A stretch of 64,000 nucleotides of DNA from Hyperoplus lanceolatus. Its lineage: Eukaryota; Chordata; Actinopteri; Uranoscopiformes; Ammodytidae. Position numbers and translations under genes: made by a program. Where the stretch lies: contig CM049400.1 of NCBI GenBank assembly GCA_026929865.2, forward strand, positions 20,478,501 through 20,542,500, written 5' to 3'. Positions 10,568-21,347 of the stretch are shown in pieces. Each line of letters starts with the position of its first letter. Within the stretch, counting starts at the first letter, position 1. The notes under the pieces were generated by a model that made no database searches, was not told the DNA's origin, and was given only the letters and a program-made list of their open reading frames with translations.

Positions 10568-12002
10568 TTAAAGCGGCAGTTGAGAGTTTTTTTACTGTAA
10601 TATTTGTCAAAACTGTCATAATAGCCATTCAGCTATATGTAGGTGAAGTGGTCTGAAAATATTTTTTTTTATCACTTTGCTCCCCCCTGCCTCTGTGTGC
10701 TGCCCCCCAAAATTGCCACCGCTCATGTTAATTTTGACCAATCAGAGCGAGGTCAGATTCTCCGTTCTTATTGGCTGTGGGACCTTGGCAACGACGTTGA
10801 TGCGTCAGTTGCGTGAGCGTTCACGACCCTAGCAGTCTGACACTAGCCTACTGCTACTACGGCGGACAGCGAGTAGCAATGTCTTCACAAACAAACCCTC
10901 AATTTACCATTCCCAGGATACTAACACCGCTAAGACAGCAAAAAAACGAGGAAAGACGAATGTTGAAAAGTTAACTGCTGAAAGGGAGACGGAGAGAGCT
11001 TGAAAAAAAGTACAACGGCCATGTCTTCTTGCCCTATCACATCAAGACCTCTCCGACCGCGACCTCGTCCCCTTGCTCTGCCCGTAGAATGCCTGCCGCT
11101 GGCCCCATATAGCCCTCGTCCTGTGATCAGTGTTGCCAACTCAAAGCGATTTTGTCGCTATATTTAGTGACTTTTCAGCCCCCCTGGCGACTTTTTTTTT
11201 TCAAAACAGCGACAAGCGACAAATCTAGCTTTTTTTTCTGGTGTTATTGGTGACTTTTTTCGCCAAAGCAAGTGTCATCTCTTCTCAACGAGCAGCGGGA
11301 GCACTGACACGCAGCCCGCTCCTCGCGTAGCAGCCCCGAGCTGAGAGGTGTATCTCCTGCTCTGACCGCAGCTAGGAGGGGCTTCTGCGCGAGTACCGGG
11401 CCGTCTGTCAGTGCTCTGTGACGGGGGACGGGCCAGGAGGCTCCCGCTGCTCGTTGAGAAGCGATAAAAGTGATATTTGCTTTGGCGAAAAAGTCACCAA
11501 TTACACCAGAAAAAAAGCTAGATTTGTCGCTTGTCGCTGTTTTGAAAAGAAAGTCGCCAGGGGGGCTGAAAAGTAGCTAAATATAGCGACAAAATCGCTA
11601 AGTTGGCAACACTGCCCGAGCAGCCCCTCCCAGCTGCGGTCAGAACAGGAGCATAGATAGCCTAGTAGGAGATACACACACACCTCTCCGCTCTGTTACA
11701 ATTAGTTTGCTATCTTGCCTGGCTGTTACAGCTACTTTTGTTAGGCCTACCAGAACACTTACAATGATTTTAAGCTAACATACATGGTATGTCTGTGATT
11801 AAAATGTATGCTCAATATGTACGTATGTAGTTATCATTACTAATCACCTCGGAATCGGACATGGTGTTTGTCACCTGTCAATGTAACTGAATTCACATGA
11901 ACGCGCATAGCTGTCGTTCAGAGGGAGGAACTACAGCAGGTAGAGCGTTGGGAAAACAGCCGTTGGGATCCCAACGGCTACAATTATCAACTGCAGCTTT
12001 AA
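10568..12002. mobile_element. TTAA-flanked DNA element (piggyBac-like or similar)
   Basis: TTAAAGCGGCAGTTGA at the left and TCAACTGCAGCTTTAA at the right form an inverted pair with one mismatch, ending in the TTAA expected of piggyBac-type integration. The related copy near 22180 lacks this insertion. The interior holds a large foldback (11126-11615) and a 22-base perfect palindrome at 11959-11980 close to the right end. No transposase is recognised. Confidence 0.65.
11126..11615. repeat. Large foldback (inverted repeat) with arms of about 165 bp
   Basis: The left arm starts CAGTGTTGCCAACTCAAAGC at 11128 and the right arm ends with TTAGTTGGC-type complement and CAACACTG at 11613. Both arms include GCGACAAGCGACAAATCTAGC and GCTTTGGCGAAA or their complements. 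The spacer of about 160 bp is GC-rich and itself holds a short inverted pair (GAGCACTGACA and TGTCAGTGCTC). The ends resemble a common hAT family of fish, but no 8-bp duplication is visible. Confidence 0.85.
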
Positions 12003-12515
12003 GTGCATGGTCCATTATTTGTATTTGTATTTATGTGTGTCTGCATAGTATTGCACCAAAACAGTATAAGTTTTCTTTATTTGTGCTTTGTACTGTCTGC
12101 ATGTTTGCACACAATTTGTACCTGCACATAGCAAACAAAATTGCACAACTGTAAGGTCAGTGTCTTTTGTAATCAAATAAACAGTTGTTTATTTCTTTAT
12201 TGTGCATAGCGTCTTTGAGCAAAATACCCCCAAAATGTTCGCCTCCTATAACCCTGGGCATTGACCACCTTGACTAAGACATTTCCTGGGGAAAACACTG
12301 GACTCAAGAGCCATTGGTGGATAGACACGCACATTTGAAACGTCCTGGAAGAGGGGTTTTGAAACTACTCAATACATCATTGCGCCCCCAAATGCCCCAC
12401 TGCTATATCTCAGTAAAAACTGTTAATGGATAAAAATGTGTCTATGATGAATCAACCTTGAATATTGATGTCCATGCATTCTAAGCGTCAACGTCGTCGA
12501 CTACGTCGTTGTGAT

Positions 12516-15280
12516 AGCCCTAAACTGAAGACAACTGTATTGCAATCACTCAGCCAAATAGAGCTCATATAGGCCTACATTAATTCAACAAGAAGCGGAT
12601 CACACCGAGGCAAGACTACTTAAGAGCAGAATACAATTTGAGCCTGACTTTATGCTGTCTTTACTGTCAGTAATCTCTACCAGTATCTTACAGCATTCAT
12701 GCAATCTACACATGGCATCTCTCAACACTTCACACAGATACAAAGAGAGTGTGACGTAAAAGATTATTTTACCGTTCAGAACTTCATCTATCTTGTCAAT
12801 GATATCCTGAATGTCTCCCTTGGAGATACATTTCACCAAGATGACTTTAAATTCATGATATCAAATTTTCCATTCAGCTAGGACGGACAACCCTGATACG
12901 CAAAATACCTGGAAAGGTTCCATCCTAAAAGTACTTTTTTGAACTTTTGTTGACTGGTTATTGCACAGTTAAATTAGCCATGTGCAAATTATTCCAACCA
13001 GCAACCACTATACCCATGTCATGGTCTGTGTGATGATGCAACTTACCTCATCACTTCTCTCTTTCTACTCTAAATGGGCTTTCTCTTCCTCCTTCTGAAC
13101 CATCTCCATCTGATGCCTGTATTTTCATAGTTTTAAATGTTGTTCTTTTACTTCATATGAATTTTAAAAAAAGCACACACTCAAAAAGACACTAATTGAA
13201 GGGATTTATCAATTCCCTGGTACTGTATTTGCAATATTTGATAAGATTACAGTTCAGCTTAAATTCTCACCTCTTCCGCCTTCAATCAATGCTTGGTTTG
13301 GGCTGCATCTCATTCCTTTGGATTTTGTATCTGTATTGGATACAGGTGAGTTTCAATATCATTGGCATGCTCTGTGGGCAACAGCTAACAAGGTAGCTTA
13401 ACTACATTAAGTCATACATCTTAGAAAGTATCCTTTTATGGATTTAGTTTCAAAAAATCATATCTGAAAGTGTCAATCTCAATACAAGATAACTTTTTTC
13501 CCTTAAAAGAGTACCTTAGAACACTAAATAAGTGCTTACTAGCAAGGCTCCCAAAAAGAAGCCTCTTCTTCTGTCCATTCCACCAATAGCTTAATAATGC
13601 TATGATAGTTTCATACAGCTAAGTGTCCATCGTGCCACCTCATTAATAAAATGCCTATTCTCCTCATCAGAAACTCCCAATATTTTCAAAAACCTTTTCA
13701 ATTGAATTCAAGTTATATTAAACATTTCCAATGGTGTAAGGACTTTGTGCAAGCTTGGTTAGGAATATATCATCTACTCAAAAAAGGTCCCTAAGCACTT
13801 AATTAGGTAAACAACACAAATTGTACTGGATATTTTCTTAAAACTGTGTTTTAAGCATGGTATTCTCACAATGTCAATAAAATAAAAAATAATGTACTGA
13901 TGGGTATTTTAGTTTATAACATATATTCGTGAGGTTCTATGTTTTGCATGTAAAATAAAAAATAATCATAATTTAAGTTGTATTTACGTCTAATGTATTT
14001 GATCTGTTTTGGTGGTTTTTGTCACTTATCAGGCAGCCATTATAAGTGAGAATTTGTGTGTATTAGGTGAAATTTAAAAAAAAAATAACATGACATAGGC
14101 TTAGCTAACATTAGTAGTGGTTAATTAGCTACAGTTTTTAAGCTAAAAGTCTAACATGTTAGCTTAATGGCTAGATTGGTCCCTCCATATTTATTTTAAA
14201 CTAGTGGCTACCGTATGTCCGAATTATAATGCTATCTACACAGAGATTACCAGTTTTTTCTGTAACACGTTATGACTGGATAAGAATACTTTCATACCTA
14301 CTGAAGTTTTTATGACGTTAACTTCCAGTGATGAGTTGATTAGCCTAGACATTTGTTTCCAGCAGGTGAAGCTGTTGTGTCTGGGAAAGGACGGGGTTGC
14401 CGCATGCATTACCGGTGAACTGTTATCTGGGTTATGCCTGGCCTGCCGGTTATTTTGACTCATTTCGGCTGCAAATGATCGCTCGCTGTTTGGGGTGGAT
14501 CAATCAGCATGCGTGTAGACAGGACCCATTGGCCACACATTTAGGAAGTTATTAGTTATTTTAAGTTTTATTTATTTCGTCACATAGCCTACACAATGTG
14601 AAATTCGTGTGCACCTGTCCGGTTGTAGTTCAACTATAAAGTACCAGATTAAAATAATGATTGGGTGGTGGCCTAATTGACACTGTCAGCATCGATAAAC
14701 CTTTGTGTAAAAAAAAAAAAACTATTCCATACCAGTTAACCATAGAAATCAATAACATAATTGAATGAAAATAAATCAGATACGCAGATGAGCAACTTTG
14801 AACAAATGGCAAGAGATATGAAAGATCAATAGCCCCATCTGGTGGTCAAAGAATGCACCTGATCTTCTGAAATCGCTGTTTTTTCTCCTAGTGAACCAAT
14901 ATTCACAGTCTAAAATCACATTAAGTCTATTTCAAGTCAATTTGCCCAGTTTTCCTTGGCAGAAAGTCAATAGCCTAAGGAAAGAGACACATTCACAATT
15001 GTTGTAGGCCTAAATATGTAGGCTAAGACCACAAGCGATATGATTAACAGAATCGAAAATGTCCCTGAATGAACAGTGAACAAATAATTTGACACAATTG
15101 CACACACCTTTGCCTGTGAAAATCTACTGTAGGTTTATTACACTGTGCAGATGACCTCAACAAAAAGACAATCAAATAATTTAAAATATTATTCTGCTTA
15201 ATCATTTCCCTCATTTGGTTTAGCTCTCTTCATGGAAAGTTTTATTTGGAAATAAATATTATTGTCACTGGTGTGTTAGA
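12516..15280. other. No supported feature
   Basis: AT-rich DNA. A minus-strand frame at 12600-12839 contains KCISKGDIQDIIDKIDEVLN followed by a donor-like GGTAAAA. It could be an exon relic, but I recognise no family and see a stop just upstream. Around 14840-14860 the phrase CATCTGGTGGTCAAAGAATG is the sort seen in old retroelement tails. Nothing else is supportable. Confidence 0.45.
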
Positions 15281-15288
15281 TTCAAGAG

Positions 15289-15350
15289 CAGTAGGTGGCG
15301 GTAGTGCATCTCTTGTGCCAACTTCTTCTGACAGGGTACGAAGAAGAAGA
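15289..15350 (+). promoter_or_regulatory. Promoter-proximal GTAGGTGGCGG / GAAGAAGAAGA motif pair
   Basis: AGTAGGTGGCGGTAGTGCA at 15290-15308 is followed about 30 bases later by GAAGAAGAAGA at 15340-15350. I recall this pairing as a dispersed fish element often seen near gene starts. Here it sits just upstream of the inferred first exon of lysmd4, so it may be a transposon-derived promoter piece. The role is inference; only the motif and its position are seen. Confidence 0.4.
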
Positions 15351-15359
15351 TGACCAACT

Positions 15360-15470
15360 AGTAGCTGAAGAGCTGCCACCAGTTGCCGTTATGTTAGCAC
15401 GTAAAGCTGGGGGAGGATTGCTGTGGGTAGGCGGTGGCGTGCGTTACTGTTTCCAAAGCATTTGGATAAG
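15360..15470 (+). other. lysmd4: Possible 5' non-coding first exon of lysmd4
   Basis: The coding exon begins after an acceptor only 14 bases before the ATG, so an upstream non-coding exon is required. A GC-richer stretch here ends in a good donor, AAG|GTAACT, at 15470/15471. It lies about 1.6 kb before the coding exon, and family members usually have a non-coding first exon. The 5' boundary is a guess, and no TATA box is evident. An alternative first exon elsewhere between 15.3 and 17.0 kb cannot be excluded. Confidence 0.4.
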
Positions 15471-17049
15471 GTAACTAGAAGATAACAGTGCAGTCTGTAT
15501 TTTTAAAAAGTCTGTGAAACTGTATTTCCTTTAATAAACATGTATTAATGTTGTCAAACACAAGAGCTATCTAACTGTAACTGGAGTTGGAAGTAAAACA
15601 GTGCGCAGAGTGGAGTTGTGCCACGGTGCCAATAGTTGGGTGAACGCATGCTAAACGTCAAAGGCTAAAGTTTACGCGCTGGTGCTAGCATTAGCTGCCT
15701 GTCAGCTAACTTATGTGCTGCCTTCAGGTGCTCCCTCTCAGACATGATTTGTAAGGTTTGCTGAAATGTCCAGTTCCATGCATCAGTATTAACTGTTCAG
15801 TAGAATAAATTGGTTAAAATGGAATTACTTAACGTTAGGTTAACCGTTTTTAAAAAACTGAAACTGAAATTAAAGGTTCCCTTTCAGAGTTTGTGTCGCA
15901 TAAGTGGCAAAAAGTGAAATAATTAACTTAGTTTGTATAAAAAGTAAAATACTGGGCATTTTGGCGTTCTAACCTTGCCTTTGATTGGTTGTGAAAGGTG
16001 CAGGTGTGAAATCTGTAACTTTAAGTCAAAACGGACAAAATGTTGGCACCGCTCAAAAGTAAGTAGCCTAAATCTTTATTTATAACACTTGTAAAAGCAC
16101 AAAAGGAGGTGTCCCACAGTTGAACTTATGTGCGGATTATTTGAACGCAAAGCAGAGTGTGTGTAATATTTTATTTTGCTGCATCAGACAGTAAACATGT
16201 TCAGAGATGTGTCTTGCTTGTGTCCTGATCGACGTATTCTGCAGTTCCTAATTAAAAAGTGAGCAAAGCCTACAACTACAATATAAGGTGTAGTTTTATT
16301 GACTGATAGACTGGTGCTAACCACCTGCGCTTTCTTTGTACTGAGCAGAGCATGATCCGGTATGGTCTTATTTGGACATGTAAGGAGATGTTGGTTGCAT
16401 AATATAATTTTTATTTTAATTGTGTATTTGAATGACCTGAAGAAAAAGATTGCATGCCAAACCAACAAAAAACGTTTGTATATAATTAAATTCTGAGTGG
16501 CATTATGAATGTTATGAAAATGTATTAAATCGAACATGCTTTAAGCTGTAGGAACCCTGTATGCTGTTTTAGTAACAAAAAGTAGTTTATCCAAACACTA
16601 GCTAGAGTATGGGCATCTGATGACCCTTGCCTGCCCTGCACTCTTACACAAACAGAAAACTCCACATTGAGTCCTTTGGTAAGACAGGTCGTGACGGGGA
16701 CATGATGATTCATGAAAAGTTTCTTATACTAACTAAAAGCTATCAATATTATGTTATAAACATGTATTGATGACTTCAGGTTGTGCATACTCATTCCCAG
16801 AAGAGAGACAAAACAACTTCATTAGCATTCAACAACTACATCTCTTCTTGGGAAATATTGTTGAATGCCAACAAAATTGCAATTTTATCTTAAATGACTG
16901 ATCTTGATTTATCAGGTGCTTACATTTTATTCCAGAGTCTTTTCTAAAAGAAAGTTGGGGCAGATTGTTAAAAGCTCTATTGTGTGATTTCTAATTGTAT
17001 TGGCTCTAATGTTTTTATTGTGATGTTCCTTACAGGCTAGTGTGTCATT

Positions 17050-18817
17050 ATGCGGCGGGGGGAGCATGTTCCACAGGCTTTCGAGGCCCCAGTGGATGTC
17101 CATGCCAGTGCAGATGGTCAGGTTTATATGTTCAAGAGGGGGCCGAATGAGTCTACTGCATCCTCTGATGATGACGAGCTCAATGTTATGGAGATGAAAC
17201 CGCGGGTTTTCCCAGAGCATGATCAGTACAGACTGAGGAATATCCAGCTGCTGGAGCGGGAGGTGTTAGACGGTGACAACCTCAACAAGCTTGCACTGCA
17301 ATATGGCTGCAAGGTAAAGCCATATTCTTTTATGGTCACTTACGTTTTTTTCATGTCATTTCTTTAGTCAAATCTTTTTGGTGGCATTTTGAGTGTTGGC
17401 ATTTATTTTTATGTATTTGTTTATTGAACAGGGACAATGTACAGCACATAAGCAGTACCAGATTTAGCTATAAGCTAATTTTCATCTGCAGTCCCTGGGC
17501 AGGAAACAGAGTATTACATCTCTGTCAAGATGGGAAACCTCACACTGAAGTATAAAAACAATAACACACAATTTCACAACAGTAAAACACAACAACACAA
17601 TACGAACAATAAAATCACAACATTTAGGACACCACAACAACAACAACATCACAACAGTAAGACACCAAGAAAACAGGACATCACAACATTAAGAAAACAA
17701 TATATGCATGATGGGTACATGCTTGGGTTGATTTCAGCCATGACTTCATCTTACATTTAAAACCAGCAAAGGTGTTCCACTCTCTTATCTCGCTTGGTAC
17801 TAAGTTCCAAGACTTGGTGGCTCTAACTGAAAATACAGACATGCCAAACTCAGTGGATCTGTGCTGCACTACACAGTCCCCTCTATTAGACGTTCTAGTT
17901 CTCTTTCCATTGTCTGAGCACAGTGACACAAACTCATTTAATGGAGGAGCGGCCAAATCATTCATTATTTTATAAACTAAACATACATCCGCAAGAAACA
18001 CAAAACTATCAAAAGTCATGAGATTATGTCTTTGAATTATGTTACAGTGGTGATATCGTAATGGCTTTTTGTCCAGTACCTTGAGTGTTTGTTTGTAAAG
18101 TGTTTGCAGTGGAGCAAGTGTTGTTTTTCCAGTTTGTGACCAGCTTGTAATACAGTATGAGATGTGTGAAAAGATCATGGAGTGCATGTAAAGTTTTGCT
18201 GCATCTAGAGGGAGCTGGTTCCTGATGTACCTAAAGTTCCTTAAATTACTAAACTGCATTCCTGTTTCTGTCAACAGGTAGCAGATATAAAGCGAGTGAA
18301 CAACCTTATGCAGGAACAAGATTTATTTGCACTGAAATCCATCAAAATACCTGTTCAGAAACACAGCTTTTTAACTGAGACTTACACTTACCTGCGTGAC
18401 CCTCAAGATGAAATGCCCATCACACCAGTGAAGCCTCAGGACAAGGCCAGAGCCCAAACACATCTACAGGAGGTCACAGACTTTCTAATGGAAGTGGACC
18501 ACGATATCGAGAAACTTATTCAGACCACGAATGATCAAGATGAAGATTTCCTGGAAAAGTCGGAGAAACGACAGAGGTTTGGTTTCAGAGGACAGCGCCT
18601 GACTGGCCACGGAGCAGACTGGGGCATCCAGTGGTGGAACGCTGTGGTCGCCATGCTCCTGATTGGCATTGTCCTGCCATTATTCTATGTCATTTATTTC
18701 AAAACAAAAGATAATGCAGGGATTTCACCAACAAATAGTAGTGCTGCTATTCAGGCATCCATCACAGGGACAGGTCTAAGCACAATAGCACCTGGGCGTT
18801 TTCAAGAACCAGGATAG
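17050..18817 (+). CDS. lysmd4: LysM domain-containing membrane protein 4, two coding exons (17050-17313 and 18278-18817)
   Basis: The joined frame gives 267 residues. The first coding exon has acceptor TTACAG before 17036 and ATG at 17050; it ends with donor AAG|GTAAAG after 17313. The second starts after CAACAG at 18278 and stops at 18815-18817. The intron is phase 0 and falls inside the LysM domain (about residues 69-114, with the motif LNKLALQYGCK then VADIKRVNNL). An acidic serine-rich stretch lies at 36-43. A hydrophobic segment at about 209-229 follows the motif WGIQWWNA and is the single membrane span. A short tail has one N-glycosylation sequon (NSS at 241-243). The N-terminal pattern VYMFK and the GIQWWNAV-LLIGIVLP membrane segment fit LYSMD4 better than LYSMD3. 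LysM domains bind N-acetylglucosamine polymers in other proteins; the ligand of this animal family is not settled. Length is slightly below the mammalian protein. No frame break is seen. Confidence 0.93.
17400..18274 (-). mobile_element. Truncated non-LTR retrotransposon (LINE) 3' end inside the lysmd4 intron, antisense
   Basis: A minus-strand frame of about 200 residues (17681 to about 18274) carries the C-terminal part of a LINE reverse transcriptase: a leucine-rich stretch, then FSHISYCITSW, LQTLYKQTLKVLDKKP, and a tail with RSTEFGMSVFSVRATKSWN and NLVP. This is the thumb and C-terminal pattern of L2/CR1/Rex-type LINEs; I cannot assign the clade. The 5' two thirds (endonuclease and palm motifs) are absent, as usual for 5'-truncated copies. 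The 3' tail extends to about 17400 on the plus map. The frame is still open, so the insertion is fairly young or by chance unbroken. It fills nearly all of the 964-bp intron and ends next to the acceptor of the final exon. Confidence 0.75.
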
Positions 18818-20290
18818 TGCCTACTTGAGTCTCAGAAAACCAGAATAATTTTGGAAACTATTGGAGTAGATGTTCTCAGAAGTAGTTGACAATCAAGATA
18901 CAGCCAAATCTCTTATCGTTTCAACTCAAGTGCAATACCGTGTCTAGTTTCCACCAGGGAATTATACCTTTTATTTTATGCTGTAAGTTCAATGCTTTAC
19001 TACAAGACAATCATCAACTGATTGTTGACTTTTGTCTTAAAGTGAAGTTTAAATTAGCTGCACACATTTTATGGCAATTTAGGACACCAACATTTTACCA
19101 AACGGCTTTTATATGTGTACTTATACGAGTACAGTTTCCTGAAATATTATTTCTGAACCACGTCATATGACAAACGTCACACAATAATTGCTAATGGAAA
19201 ATGTATTTGTATTTGTCTGGAAATTATGCTCCGTCTGTATTTCCTCGTGAGCTTCACCATAACCTGCCTTTCCACCAGTGCCCGTTGTCAGTATAAGCAC
19301 AGCATCATATCAGTGTGATATAATTAGGGCAATCTTTACACCTGTCCAAATACAGTAATATATATTTTTTAACTTTTGCCTAAAATGACAATGGGATGTT
19401 ATGTATTGTGTTTCCAAAACCATGTGAGTTCTGAGCATTATATGTGTGCATTGTTTGATGTAAAATATTCTTTGTGTCATAAGTGTTCATTGTTAAGTTA
19501 TTGACATGCACCTCGTGCCTTCTCTTTCGGTCAGAATAAGGTGCCAACGGTGTTAATTGTGTTTACAGTAAGAATTTGATGCAATATGCTTCATCTTGTT
19601 AGATTGTATGTGATCATGTGACCCCTTGCAATCTTCAAAATACAACATGTTGGGTTTTAAAATAGTACTAATCATCTGCAAGTTCCCTTAGTGAAGTGTG
19701 AGAAATAAGAAAATGCCTTAAACCTTTATGTCAGGTTTGTATAGTGTTGCACACACCCGTCTTACATTGTTTGATGGTTAGTTGAGTCCACCATGACCAG
19801 GTGTTGTCTGGCTTGTCCAATGCACTTTTAAAGACTGAAGTGTTTTAATTTAGAGAAACTGGAAAAGTTATCTGTTGACAAATTTCAAACGGTTAAAGTC
19901 CATTTGTAAACCATTTTAAAATGGATAAATTGCCATGATGTATGTGCAAGAATGTATTTTCTTCAGCATATTTCTATTTGAATACAAACCTTATGGCTTC
20001 TTCTCTTACATGTCTTTTTGTGATTGATGTTTTTCACTCCCAAGATATCACTTTGTTGAGATGATATGTAGAGAAACACCATGCATGTACTGAGATAAGA
20101 TTACTCACTACTAGTGACCACACATATACAATAATATACATTCTATAGCTTATCAGAAATTACAATTGACCTCAGGGGCTATACAAATCTTTGCAGAATG
20201 ACACTGTCATTAAACCCTCAAAGAAAAGTAGGAAACATTTGTTGAAAATGCAAGACTACTAAATACAAAAATAAAAGTTGCAGTATCTGC
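18818..20290 (+). other. lysmd4: Probable 3' untranslated region of lysmd4
   Basis: This stretch is continuous with the last exon, AT-rich and free of recognisable repeats. The first AATAAA I see after the stop is at 20270-20275, which would give a 3' UTR of about 1.45 kb. Open frames inside it (such as 18886-19170) look like chance frames. The true cleavage site needs transcript data. Confidence 0.45.
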
Positions 20291-21339
20291 ATGTGCCAAA
20301 AGATGGCAGCATTCACAAACTTGCTGTGGTTTGTGTTTGTTTTTTGCATGGCTTACTCAAATCTCTCCAGCTCCTGAGTAAGACTGAATGTAGGATGAGT
20401 ATGTGGTTTGATACCATTCTCGTGAGATTGGTGAATCAAACAAGTCAGCACTTTATAGAAAACCTGCCAAGTCATTCAGAAGTTATATATTAACCCTTTG
20501 CCAATCACAAGGATGAGGGTATAGTTTGCAAATGTGTTCACAATTACTCTGGGGTTATATTAAAATCGAAAGTGTACAAATATGTGAGGAACAATTGCAG
20601 TGTCACAGGGATTTGAAACAGTTGTATTATATGTCCAAGACGCCATAGAAAACAAAAGCTTTAGACAAATACCAGTTTTCAAAGTCTTGCTTGATTTGGC
20701 CCTGAGAGAAACCCCCTCTTCATAACATGATAGTCAGCTAACTGTAAGGCCACTCAATAAGTGAAAAGGTGAACTTAACTTTCAAAAGTATTGGCTGAAT
20801 TTAAAACATGTTGTTTGTACAACCTTGGACCCCACATTCAATGTTTTAAAATATGGTTGTATTTTTTGTATCCAATACACCACAACAAGCAGTAGCACTT
20901 ATATGGTTTCACTCCATAACCAACAACCAGCAGGATTGTTTAAAAAGACCCAAGGGCAAAATTAATATCTGTGATTTCCCCTCTGTGCAGAAATCAAAGC
21001 ACGATGTCAGCACCAGGGCGGCAAGGCTCAAACTAATAGGAATTTCTCAACATATGGCCCATGATGCTTGTTGTAATGGGGTCTGAACATGGATATTCTG
21101 ACAGAAACATAGACACTGATGTCAAAACTGTTTGTACCCTACAATAGGCTTAAAACCAATAAATTCAGCAGGAAGTTTGTGAATATGTTAAAAAGAAAAA
21201 ATGTGTGCTACATCAAACTGTACCCATAGCCGACAATGAGCAGAAAAACGTCCGATTATAATATTCCTGTCTTGAGAACAACTTTTTGTAGTTTAACTAT
21301 TGCTGCAGATATTGTTTACTGCCTTTTATTATTTCTTGA
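20291..21339. other. No supported feature
   Basis: AT-rich intergenic-type DNA downstream of lysmd4. Open frames are short and without domains. Confidence 0.5.
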
Positions 21340-21347
21340 CCTGAGAC

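Larger units (their letters stand above)
7030..12300. mobile_element. hAT-like block broken by three later insertions
   Basis: Segments 7240-7376, 8848-9084, 10480-10567 and 12003-12300 align in order with uninterrupted DNA at about 21730-22460. Shared phrases include ATCAGCTCAGAAAGCGCAGAG, AAGGGGAAAACACATTG, AAAGGAACTTTAAAAAGTTG, ATTGCACCAAAACAG and GACCACCTTGACT. The right limit reads GGGGAAAACACTG, whose complement CAGTGTTTTCCCC resembles hAT termini. The other copy gives the pre-insertion sequence, so all three insertion points can be placed. No transposase is recognised in the ancestral part. Confidence 0.65.

Noticed and set aside
6728..12515. A single 5.8-kb hAT element from TAGGGCTATACG to GATAGCCCTA
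   Set aside because: The ends share only the commonest hAT-type bases and no matching 8-bp flanks are present.
16184..16713. Minus-strand frames of 117 and 62 codons
   Set aside because: They lie in the first intron of lysmd4 and show no domain or splice structure.
17314..17367. Alternative lysmd4 C-terminus by reading into the intron
   Set aside because: The read-through frame stops after 18 codons and would break the LysM domain; the GTAAAG donor and the matching acceptor at 18278 restore it.
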